Assembly: GCA_017468385.1 (NCBI GenBank)
Contig: JAFUIQ010000002.1
Location: 16,757-80,756, forward strand
Length of the DNA: 64,000 nt
Reading direction: 5' to 3'
From: Clostridia bacterium
GTDB taxonomy: Bacteria; Bacillota; Clostridia; Oscillospirales; CAG-272
Shown here: piece after piece, positions 1-6,949 of the stretch
How positions within the stretch are numbered: position 1 is the stretch's first letter
Layout: every line of letters starts with the position of its first letter
The notes under the pieces: model-generated
Seen by the model: the letters and a program-made list of their open reading frames with translations, nothing else
Databases searched by the model: none
What the model was told of the DNA's origin: nothing
Position numbers and translations under genes: made by a program

Positions 1-379
1 GTGCCATAACCTTCTCACGGGCCTTATCCCGCTGGAGGAAACCGTATTTGGTATCCTCCACGCCCAGGATGATATTATCCAGAACGGAGAAGCACTCCAC
101 CATTTTGAAGTGCTGATGTACCATTCCGATACCAAGATCGTTTGCGTCATTGGGGGAATTGATTTTGACAACCTCACCGTTTTTCTTGATGACACCCTCC
201 TCTGCCTGATACATACCGAACAGTACGCTCATCAGAGTAGATTTTCCGGCGCCGTTTTCGCCCAGCAACGCATGGATTTCACCATGTTTCAGCTGAATTG
301 TCACATTATCGTTGGCAACAATGCCGGGAAAACGCTTGGTGATGTTCAACATCTCAATAGCGTAAGGTGTAGAATTCAT
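1..379 (-). CDS. ABC transporter ATP-binding protein (sugar/nucleoside type), N-terminal part
   Basis: The first 126 codons of an ABC ATPase; the rest lies beyond the left edge. The protein begins MNSTPYAIEMLNITKRFPG and carries a Walker A motif (GENGAGKST) and a Q-loop region (VHQHFKMV) typical of the duplicated ATPases of the RbsA/NupO group. It would energise uptake of ribose-like sugars or nucleosides at the cytoplasmic face of the membrane. A GGGGGAG ribosome binding site precedes the ATG. The BMP-family binding lipoprotein lies 60 bases upstream on the same strand, which supports a nucleoside ABC system. The substrate is inferred from that neighbour only. Confidence 0.93.
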   Translation of the reverse strand, partial: MNSTPYAIEMLNITKRFPGIVANDNVTIQLKHGEIHALLGENGAGKSTLMSVLFGMYQAEEGVIKKNGEVVKINSPNDANDLGIGMVHQHFKMVECFSVLDNIILGVEDTKYGFLQRDKAREKVMA

Positions 380-439
380 GCCAACTCCCCCATTCCGTTA
401 AGTTAGAAATTGATCGTCAGGTATAATGTAATCCTCAGA

Positions 440-1609
440 TTACTTAATGTTGCCCAGCCACTCTACCTTCACGTTGGTAGTAGCAGGAGCATTTGCGATG
501 TCGCTCGAAACCTTGATGGTGCCCTCGAACATCTTCTTAACCATAGCTGCGTAGTCCTCAGCGGTGAACTTATCGCTGAACTGGGTGGTGGTGGGGATCT
601 GAACATAGTTCAGAGAAGCATCGTCACCGGATACCAGGCCCAGAGTCTCGATTTTACCCTTGTAGTTGTCCCAGTTGCCCTTAACGAGAATATCGGTCAG
701 GGTGTCAACGGTGGTGGGATACAGACCCTTCATAGCGGAAGTGATGGTCATGCCTTCGCCGTACTTGCCGTCGATAACAGCCTTCTGGTCGGTGTCAACG
801 CCGATAACCTTACCGCCAACCTTCTTGGCAGCCTCAGCTACAGAGGTATAGATACCGCCACCGCAAGCGAATACAACTTCTGTGCCGCCTGCATACCAGG
901 TATCCATAACAGCGGTAATATCAGCATCGCCGTAGAACTGGTTGCCATATCCGTACTTCATGTCCACATTGATGCCCAGTTCTTTTGCTGCTGCCTCAAC
1001 GCCCTGAACATAACCGAAGCCAAAACGGATAACAGCGGGAACTGCCATGCCGCCCAGGAAGCCAAGCTTGGTGTAGCCCATCTTAACAGCTGCATAACCA
1101 GCCATGTAGCCGGACAGCTCTTCCTGATAGATTGCGCAGTATACGTTGCTCATATCCACGTATTTGCTGAGATCCCAGTTGTCAGGATTGTAGTCGTAGG
1201 ATTCGCCCTTCAGTGCAACACCGGCTTCCAGAAGGTCACCCTTTGCTACGTCCAGTGCGATGAACTTAATGTCCGGATACTGTCCGGAAACCTCGGCGAT
1301 AGTGCCGCCGAATGCGTAACCGGGCATAACGATTACGTTGTAACCGTCAGCGATTGCCAACTCAACGGAAGCCACACGGGCTGCGGTGTCGTTGGTGGTG
1401 GGCTTGTAGTACTTGGTCTCGATGTTGTTGTCCTTACCGAACTGAACAACAGCTTCCCAAGTGGTCTGGTTGAAGGACTGGTCGGTGATATCACCGTAGT
1501 CGGTAACCATTGCTACTTTGTAGTCGCCGCTTGCGCCGGTATCGCCGGTACAAGCTGCCAGGGAAAAGATCATTGCCAGTGCCAGAAGTGCAGTGAGAAT
1601 GCGTTTCAT
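440..1609 (-). CDS. BMP family ABC transporter substrate-binding lipoprotein
   Basis: A 389-residue periplasmic-binding-type lipoprotein of the BmpA/PnrA family, which usually capture nucleosides outside the membrane for an ABC importer. The N-terminus is a lipoprotein signal with the lipobox LAAC at Cys20, followed by an alpha/beta fold with family patterns such as VAMVTDYGDITDQSFNQ near residue 35 and VFACGGG/VIGVDTDQ in the second half. The ATG at 1609 was chosen because GGAGGA sits 8 bases before it; an in-frame ATG five codons earlier lies before that Shine-Dalgarno. The ATPase gene follows on the same strand, so the two form an operon. Nucleoside specificity is family knowledge, not shown here. 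Confidence 0.93.
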   Translation of the reverse strand: MKRILTALLALAMIFSLAACTGDTGASGDYKVAMVTDYGDITDQSFNQTTWEAVVQFGKDNNIETKYYKPTTNDTAARVASVELAIADGYNVIVMPGYAFGGTIAEVSGQYPDIKFIALDVAKGDLLEAGVALKGESYDYNPDNWDLSKYVDMSNVYCAIYQEELSGYMAGYAAVKMGYTKLGFLGGMAVPAVIRFGFGYVQGVEAAAKELGINVDMKYGYGNQFYGDADITAVMDTWYAGGTEVVFACGGGIYTSVAEAAKKVGGKVIGVDTDQKAVIDGKYGEGMTITSAMKGLYPTTVDTLTDILVKGNWDNYKGKIETLGLVSGDDASLNYVQIPTTTQFSDKFTAEDYAAMVKKMFEGTIKVSSDIANAPATTNVKVEWLGNIK

Positions 1610-1665
1610 GTTTCTTTCCTCCATAAAGTATAATAATTGTTTAGTGCTTGCGCATTAACATATAT

Positions 1666-1694
1666 ATTATCGCATATTGGTGCCGGAAAAGCAA
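1666..1694 (-). promoter_or_regulatory. Probable sigma-A promoter of the BMP lipoprotein gene
   Basis: On the minus strand TTGCTT (1689-1694) and GATAAT (1666-1671) are separated by 17 bases, about 55 bases upstream of the start codon. The boxes are good but not perfect, so this is a probable call. Confidence 0.5.
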
Positions 1695-1778
1695 CATATT
1701 TCCCAACATTCCTTCAAATAATATAAATAGTTTCGTAAAAAATAGACATTTTTTAACGCACAGACTCGGCTATAATGC

Positions 1779-1809
1779 CAAAAGACTCCGCCAACGGCGA
1801 AGCCTTTTG
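1779..1809 (-). terminator. Hairpin terminator downstream of the hydrolase-rhodanese gene
   Basis: A 13-bp stem (two G-U pairs on the minus strand) with a GTT loop, flanked by A/T runs that give a short U run in either direction. It lies just past the relic reading frame that follows the rhodanese stop codon, so the relic and this terminator probably once belonged together. Confidence 0.7.
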
Positions 1810-1822
1810 TTATTGGCATTTG

Positions 1823-1981
1823 TCAAACCAGAAGATTGGTTTCCGCTTCGGAATCAAAGAAGTGCATAGTTTTGTCCCCGAAGATATCGTGGGGGATACT
1901 GGCACACCTCAGCACATTGCGCTGATCGTCATCCGGGGACACGGTGGGAATGCGAATGATCAGCGGCACATCTTCCTTTTG
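1823..1981 (-). pseudogene. Possible relic: C-terminal tail of a MalK/UgpC-like ABC ATPase
   Basis: Directly after the TGA of the hydrolase-rhodanese gene the same frame stays open for 52 codons. The translation contains VPLIIRIPTVSPDDDQRN and ends with MHFFDSEAETNLLV. This resembles the extreme C-terminus of MalK/UgpC/MsmK-type sugar ABC ATPases, whose last beta strands usually read like a hydrophobic strand followed by (I/V)HxFDxxTxxxI/L. There is no ribosome binding site or start codon of its own. It is read as a decayed 3' end of a lost ATPase gene; chance similarity is the alternative. Confidence 0.4.
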
Positions 1982-3052
1982 TCACCTTCCGCGTACAACC
2001 TCGCCCTGCCAATCTATGATACCGCCGAACTCCACAATATTTGTGTAACCAAGATCGGCCAGTTTCTCTGCCGCTTCTTTGCTGCGTCGGCCGCTGCGGC
2101 AGTAGACCAGGATAAGCTGGTTCTTATCGGGAAGCTCAGGGATCTCTGTCGCGCCAATGGTTTCATTGGGAATGTTGATCGCATCCGGGATATGCCCCTC
2201 GGCGAATTCCTCAGGCGTGCGCACATCAAGAATGATGTAATCTTGCCCGTTCTGCATCATAATTACCGCTTCGTCCATGCTGATCTGGCGGTACGTGTTC
2301 GTCTTCTCTTTGTTCATCATGTTTACAATCGCTTCCACGCTCTTGGCGATCTGCTCCTCATTCGTAATACTCGGCGTACCGTCGCCCGCCTGGGCGCCGT
2401 ACATTCCGAAATGTGCGTGGCATCCGCCCTCGATCACCACTTCCGTGAAATCATCGGGCAGATTGGTTTTAGTGTTCTCATATTTCTCGCCATTCATAAC
2501 CCGGTCCTCGCTTCCGTAGACAGACAGCACATCCAGATCCGCCCGGGACAAATCTGCCGTGGAATACGCGCCGAGGAGCACCAATCCCGCGAAATCATCG
2601 GTGTGGGACGAGAGATAGGACGCCGCCATGGAGCCGCCCAGGGAGTGACCGCCTATGTACCAATCCGTGATTTCCGGGTACATCGCCTGTATGCCATCTG
2701 CCGCATTCACATCCAGCACAGCCAGATGGAAGGGCATCTCCACAAGCACGGTGAGAACGCCCTGCTCGGACAGGGCATGCAGCAACGGAATGTACGCGGT
2801 GTGCTCCACCTTACCGCCGGGATAAAAGATGAAGCCCCGCACCGCGTTCTCCGGTGCAAATACGATCGTCCCCTCCGGTGCTTCTTCCCACCGGGTGTCC
2901 GCCGGAAGGAAGGCCTGTATGGCTTCCATATCCGCCCGATAATAATCCCCGAGATAGATCGCGCAGGCGCCGATCAGCACGGTCAAAACGAGAACGGTGA
3001 TTATGGATGCAATACGTAATTTCCGTTTGTTATGCAAAGATGGTTTTGTCAT
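1982..3052 (-). CDS. Membrane-anchored alpha/beta hydrolase fused to a rhodanese domain
   Basis: 356 residues. Residues 11-35 form one N-terminal membrane segment. Residues about 60-245 are an alpha/beta hydrolase of the dienelactone-hydrolase-like group with the nucleophile elbow GGHSLGGS (Ser137), an acidic turn YGSEDRV, and a late histidine in GGCHAHFG (near 214). Residues 254-356 are a rhodanese domain with LDVRTPEEFAEGHIPDAINI and the active-site loop VYCRSGRRS (Cys318). The start at 3052 has GGAGGAAA immediately upstream; the reading frame extends 57 codons further but without a ribosome site. A hydrolase-rhodanese fusion would suit hydrolysis of an ester or thioester at the outer membrane face coupled to sulfur handling, but the substrate is unknown. 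The cysteine desulfidase-like gene diverges from it, a possible sulfur link. Confidence 0.85.
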   Translation of the reverse strand: MTKPSLHNKRKLRIASIITVLVLTVLIGACAIYLGDYYRADMEAIQAFLPADTRWEEAPEGTIVFAPENAVRGFIFYPGGKVEHTAYIPLLHALSEQGVLTVLVEMPFHLAVLDVNAADGIQAMYPEITDWYIGGHSLGGSMAASYLSSHTDDFAGLVLLGAYSTADLSRADLDVLSVYGSEDRVMNGEKYENTKTNLPDDFTEVVIEGGCHAHFGMYGAQAGDGTPSITNEEQIAKSVEAIVNMMNKEKTNTYRQISMDEAVIMMQNGQDYIILDVRTPEEFAEGHIPDAINIPNETIGATEIPELPDKNQLILVYCRSGRRSKEAAEKLADLGYTNIVEFGGIIDWQGEVVRGR

Positions 3053-3228
3053 GATTTCCTCCGAAACGCCCCGATAGTGTGCAGCATCGCTGGCCGATTC
3101 TGCCCCACTCCTGTTTTGTATTTTATCATATCTCCCGGAGCACTGCAACATAATTCCGTAAACATTCCGACGGGGGCATTGAGAGATGCACGCATCCGAT
3201 AAATTGGCATCCGTTTTATGCATATCTG

Positions 3229-3257
3229 TTTACAACGGGCGGAATATTTGCTATAAT
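3229..3257 (+). promoter_or_regulatory. Sigma-A promoter of the cysteine desulfidase-like gene
   Basis: TTTACA (3229-3234) and TATAAT (3252-3257) are separated by exactly 17 bases, about 40 bases upstream of the start codon. Confidence 0.8.
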
Positions 3258-3298
3258 AGGTATAATTATGACGTATTATGCCGTGGAGGACGGAATCT

Positions 3299-4570
3299 AT
3301 GCTGCACGAAAGAATTAAAGCGAATTTTCTCGCAATCCTGAAAGAAGAGTTGATCCCTGCCATGGGATGCACCGAGCCCATTGCGCTGGCCTATGCCTCC
3401 GCCAAGGCAAGAGCCGTGCTGGGCGGTGATCCCGAGCGGATCGTGGCCAAGTGCAGCGGCAACATCATCAAAAACGTGCGCTGTGTGCGAATTCCCAATT
3501 CCGGCGGTATGACCGGCATCGAGGCGGCCTGCTCCTTGGGTGCACTTGCCGGCGACGCAGAGCGGAAGATGGAGGTGCTGGAGGCGGTCACCCAGGACGG
3601 TCTCAAAAACACCGTCCGTTTTCTGAAGGAGACTCGGTGCACGGTGGAGTATCTGGACTCCGCCATTCCCCTGCATTTCATTATTGAGTTGTACCGGGGT
3701 GAGGAATCCGCCACGGTGGAGGTGCGGTACAGCCACACCAATATTGTACATATCACGAAAAACGGCGAAACGGTGTTCAAGGTAGAGGGTCTGGTGGAAA
3801 TCACCGAAGTGGCCGACCGGAGCGATTTGAGCATTGAGAACATCGTAGCCTTTGCGAGCGAAATCGAGTTGGAGAAGATCCTTCCCTTCACCGAGAAGCA
3901 GATTGCCTGCAACATGGCCATCGCCGAGCGGGGCATGCGGGGTGACTTTGGCATCGGAATCGGTAAGCACATTCTGGAAACCTATGCCGACAGCACCTAT
4001 ACCAAGATGCGCGCGTACGCCGCCGCCGCGTCCGAGGCACGGATGGACGGATGCGATATGCCGGTCATCATCACCTCCGGCAGCGGAAATCAGGGCATTA
4101 CCTCCACGGTGCCGGTGATCGTGTTTGCCAGGGAAAACGGCATCCCCGAGGAAACGATGCACCGTGCGCTGGTATTCTCGGCGCTGTTGACCATCTATCA
4201 AAAGGAATACATCGGCAAGCTGTCCGCGTTCTGCGGTGCGGTGTCTGCCGCCTGTGCCGCCGGTGCGGCCGTTACCTACATGCTGGGCGGCACGCTGACC
4301 CAGATCAAAGATACGGTGGACAACACGCTGGCAGACGTGCCCGGCATCATCTGCGACGGTGCGAAGGCATCCTGCGCGGTAAAAATCTCCTCCGCTTTGG
4401 ATGCGGCTTTGTTCGCCCACTCTCTGGCGATGAAAGGCAAGGTGTACGCCTCCAACACGGGTATTCTGCAGGACGACACGGGGGAGACCATCAGCTGTGT
4501 GGGTCATATTGGCCGTGTAGGCATGCAGCCCACAGATCAGGAGATCGTGAAGATCATGATTCAGGGGTAA
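3299..4570 (+). CDS. cyuA: L-cysteine desulfidase family protein (UPF0597, CyuA-like)
   Basis: 423 residues, full length for the UPF0597/serine-dehydratase-alpha-like family that includes E. coli CyuA (YhaM) and archaeal L-cysteine desulfidase. These break L-cysteine into pyruvate, ammonia and sulfide using an iron-sulfur cluster. Family marks are MGCTEPIALAYA near the N-terminus (Cys24), GNIIKNV and IPNSGGMTG, a glycine-rich stretch SGSGNQG, and a C-terminal ICDGAKASCAVK whose cysteines, with Cys24, are the likely cluster ligands. ATG 3299 is chosen over an in-frame start seven codons earlier because GGAGG lies about 9 bases upstream. It is the first gene of a two-gene operon with a membrane protein 3 bases downstream. 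Desulfidase versus another lyase activity is not resolved by sequence. Confidence 0.85.
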   Translation: MLHERIKANFLAILKEELIPAMGCTEPIALAYASAKARAVLGGDPERIVAKCSGNIIKNVRCVRIPNSGGMTGIEAACSLGALAGDAERKMEVLEAVTQDGLKNTVRFLKETRCTVEYLDSAIPLHFIIELYRGEESATVEVRYSHTNIVHITKNGETVFKVEGLVEITEVADRSDLSIENIVAFASEIELEKILPFTEKQIACNMAIAERGMRGDFGIGIGKHILETYADSTYTKMRAYAAAASEARMDGCDMPVIITSGSGNQGITSTVPVIVFARENGIPEETMHRALVFSALLTIYQKEYIGKLSAFCGAVSAACAAGAAVTYMLGGTLTQIKDTVDNTLADVPGIICDGAKASCAVKISSALDAALFAHSLAMKGKVYASNTGILQDDTGETISCVGHIGRVGMQPTDQEIVKIMIQG

Positions 4571-4573
4571 CCA

Positions 4574-5338
4574 ATGGGAAAGAAAAAGGCGAAGGAAAAG
4601 AAAAATAAATTTCGTGATAGTTCAGCCCTCTTTGTTGCACGATTTATTGTACAAGCCGTCTTAATGGCGGCATTGATGCTGCTTCCTATGTGGTTACTGG
4701 GATTTATTCTTCCGGGAATGATCGATCACCTCACCCTCATCAGAGGCGCTCTGTTGTTCGTAACTGTACTGTTGCTCACAGCCATTCTCTCCCATGTTTT
4801 TCGAAAAAAGGATTCTCTCTCCTTAATTTCCTTTCCCGCTGCATGTTTTATCGAAATTATGTTCGCATCCTTAGGGCTCCTATTTAGACTGGACTATGCT
4901 TTCATAGATTTGGGATTCTCCCTGCTGTGGGTGATACCGTTGATTATCAGTCTTGGAGCGAGCATTTTCTTCATTTTAAAATGCTACAGTGAACCGATCA
5001 CACCTCTTAAACGTATTGGATATATTCTTCTGTGCACTTTTATTGTTCACGGGATCCTAGTCACGTATGCCTATCACTTGAATTATGCCCTGGACTTCTC
5101 ACCTCCGCAAGAGTATTCATCCGTTATCGTTGATAAAGATAGAAACACTCATATTGGTCGCCGGAGCCGTAAGCTGCCCACCAATTACAAATTCACCGTT
5201 ATGGCAGACGGAAAAGAATACGATCTCACAGTCACCCGCGATGAGTACTACCGCTACGACGAAGGCGACACGTACTGTTTCTATCGGTACGAGGGCGCGC
5301 TGGGTGAGCCGTTCTTCCTATCGAAAATGGGTAAATAA
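4574..5338 (+). CDS. Unknown five-helix membrane protein
   Basis: 254 residues, not recognised. A very basic N-terminus (KKKAKEKKNK) is followed by about five hydrophobic segments (near 18-49, 55-75, 82-104, 113-135 and 147-168) and a soluble C-terminal part of some 80 residues rich in Tyr and charged residues (YKFTVMADGKEYDLTVTRD). The start lies 3 bases after the stop of the desulfidase-like gene, so it should be co-transcribed and perhaps translationally coupled. Its base composition is more A/T-rich than its neighbour's. A transport or sensing role next to cysteine breakdown is possible but there is no family evidence. Confidence 0.7.
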   Translation: MGKKKAKEKKNKFRDSSALFVARFIVQAVLMAALMLLPMWLLGFILPGMIDHLTLIRGALLFVTVLLLTAILSHVFRKKDSLSLISFPAACFIEIMFASLGLLFRLDYAFIDLGFSLLWVIPLIISLGASIFFILKCYSEPITPLKRIGYILLCTFIVHGILVTYAYHLNYALDFSPPQEYSSVIVDKDRNTHIGRRSRKLPTNYKFTVMADGKEYDLTVTRDEYYRYDEGDTYCFYRYEGALGEPFFLSKMGK

Positions 5339-5344
5339 CCAATC

Positions 5345-5380
5345 CACCGGACGGAATCCTCTCCGTCCGGTGCGTTTTTT
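5345..5380 (+). terminator. Rho-independent terminator
   Basis: Ten-pair stem CACCGGACGG/CCGTCCGGTG with an 8-base loop, followed by CG and six T. It closes the two-gene operon just after the membrane protein. Confidence 0.9.
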
Positions 5381-5411
5381 CTGAAATCCCCCATGAATCC
5401 TGCACATTCCC

Positions 5412-5440
5412 TTGATTTGCGCCCCGGCGGGTGGTATAAT
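5412..5440 (+). promoter_or_regulatory. Sigma-A promoter of the metF-metH operon
   Basis: TTGATT (5412-5417) and TATAAT (5435-5440) with a 17-base spacer, 30 bases before the metF start. The untranslated leader is too short for an SAM riboswitch or T-box, so control by those routes is unlikely here. Confidence 0.82.
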
Positions 5441-5470
5441 TATTCACAAATCACATAAAGGATCACACAC

Positions 5471-6349
5471 ATGAAAATTATTGACCGCATCACACAGAAT
5501 ACTCCCTCCCTCTCCTTCGAGGTGTTTCCGCCCAAAACGGAGATGCGCTTTGACAGCGTAAAATCCGCCACGGAGGAGATCGCCAAGCTGCGCCCGTCTT
5601 TCATGAGCGTTACCTACGGTGCCGGCGGCGGCACCAGTAAGTACACGCTGGATATCGCCAAGAATATCAAAGAACTGTATGACGTGCCCACCCTGGCCCA
5701 TCTGACCTGCGTTTCCTCCACAAAAGCGACAGTGCGGGAAAAGATCCGCCAGATCCGCGAGGCGGGGTTGACCAACGTGATGGCGCTCCGGGGCGACATC
5801 CCCGCTGGGTGGGAGAATGAGGACCGGAGCGGATGGGACTACCGTCACGCGGTAGATCTGATCCGGGAACTGAAGGAATCGGGGGCAGATTTCTGCATCG
5901 GCGGTGCCTGCTATCCCGAGATCCATCCGGAGAGCGCCAATCAGAAAGAGGATATTCTCTATCTGAGGGAAAAAGTGGATGCGGGTTGCGATTTTCTGAC
6001 CACGCAGATGTTTTTTGACAACAATCTTCTGTACAACTTCCTGTACAAGATCCGGGAAGCGGGGATTACTGTGCCCATCGTTCCCGGCATCATGCCCATC
6101 ACCAATGCAAATCAGGTGGAGCGGGCCATCAAACTGTCCGGATCCTTTATGCCCCAGCGGTTCAAGAGCCTGGTGGACAAGTTCGGCTCCGATCCTGCCG
6201 CCATGAAGCAGGCGGGCATCGCCTACGCCACGGATCAGATCATCGATCTGTACGCCAACGGCATCACAAACGTACACGTCTATTCCATGAACAACCCGGA
6301 TGTGGCCGCCAAGATCCAGGCCAATCTGTCGGACATTTTGGGAAAATGA
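5471..6349 (+). CDS. metF: 5,10-methylenetetrahydrofolate reductase
   Basis: 292 residues, the normal length of a bacterial MetF. It reduces 5,10-methylene-THF to 5-methyl-THF, the methyl donor for methionine synthase. The TIM-barrel motifs are present: SFEVFPPKTEMRF near residue 16, SVTYGAGGGTS near 47, HLTCV, MALRGDIP around 105, and TQMFFDNN in the second half. It opens a three-gene operon in which the next gene starts inside the metF stop codon (ATGA overlap) and metH follows, so the methyl group is made and used by products of one transcript. In anaerobes MetF may take electrons from ferredoxin rather than NADH; no partner subunit is encoded here. Confidence 0.97.
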   Translation: MKIIDRITQNTPSLSFEVFPPKTEMRFDSVKSATEEIAKLRPSFMSVTYGAGGGTSKYTLDIAKNIKELYDVPTLAHLTCVSSTKATVREKIRQIREAGLTNVMALRGDIPAGWENEDRSGWDYRHAVDLIRELKESGADFCIGGACYPEIHPESANQKEDILYLREKVDAGCDFLTTQMFFDNNLLYNFLYKIREAGITVPIVPGIMPITNANQVERAIKLSGSFMPQRFKSLVDKFGSDPAAMKQAGIAYATDQIIDLYANGITNVHVYSMNNPDVAAKIQANLSDILGK

Positions 6350-6942
6350 TTATTTACACAAAAATGTACGGCGCGCCGCCGATAAACCGAAAAGAAATCC
6401 TCCGCTATGCGGGATGCGCCGAAGCGGACGAAGCAACCGCTTCGCTGATGGAGGATTGTCTATGCGAGGCGGCCGATGCGCTGGTATACAAGGTATGCTA
6501 TCGGGAATTATCGGTATCCATTAAGGGGGAGATGTGCGATTTCGGCACATTTTCCTTCTCGTCCGGAAATCTCGCGGGAAATTTGGCGGGGTGCCCCCGG
6601 GTAATCCTGTTCGCAGCCACGGTGGGGGTAGGTATCGACCGATTGATCCATAAATACTCCCGCATTGCCCCGTCCCGGGCGCTGATGATGCAGGCCATAG
6701 GAGCGGAGCGGATCGAGGCGCTGTGCGATGTTTTCTGCTCCGATATGGAAAAGGAGATGGGCGCATCTCTCCGTCCCCGGTTCAGCCCGGGATATGGGGA
6801 TCTGCCCTTGAGCGTGCAGAAGGACATAATCACTCTATTGGACACCCCAAAGCGGATCGGGCTGTCTCTGAATGACAGTCTGCTCATGTCCCCGACGAAA
6901 TCCGTTACCGCCTTTGCGGGAATTACCAACACTACTGAATGA
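6346..6942 (+). CDS. Stand-alone methionine synthase reactivation domain protein
   Basis: 198 residues resembling the free-standing cobalamin-dependent methionine synthase activation proteins of Clostridia and Thermotoga (TM0269 type), which bind SAM and remethylate oxidised cob(II)alamin on MetH. Seen features are the N-terminal PPINRKEILRYAG segment, ILFAATVGVGIDRLI in the centre, and RPRFSPGYGDLPLSVQ with the RxSPGYxDxP pattern also found in the C-terminal activation domain of E. coli MetH. It overlaps metF by four bases and lies 7 bases before metH, which itself lacks this domain. The pair therefore reconstitutes a complete enzyme in two chains. The family call is firm; the electron donor is unknown. 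Confidence 0.9.
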   Translation: MIIYTKMYGAPPINRKEILRYAGCAEADEATASLMEDCLCEAADALVYKVCYRELSVSIKGEMCDFGTFSFSSGNLAGNLAGCPRVILFAATVGVGIDRLIHKYSRIAPSRALMMQAIGAERIEALCDVFCSDMEKEMGASLRPRFSPGYGDLPLSVQKDIITLLDTPKRIGLSLNDSLLMSPTKSVTAFAGITNTTE

Positions 6943-6949
6943 GGCAAGT

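Noticed and set aside
3266-4507. 413-codon minus-strand open frame opposite the desulfidase-like gene
   Set aside because: The plus-strand frame has a promoter, ribosome site and conserved family motifs.
5441-5470. SAM riboswitch or T-box before metF
   Set aside because: The leader between promoter and start is only about 25 bases.
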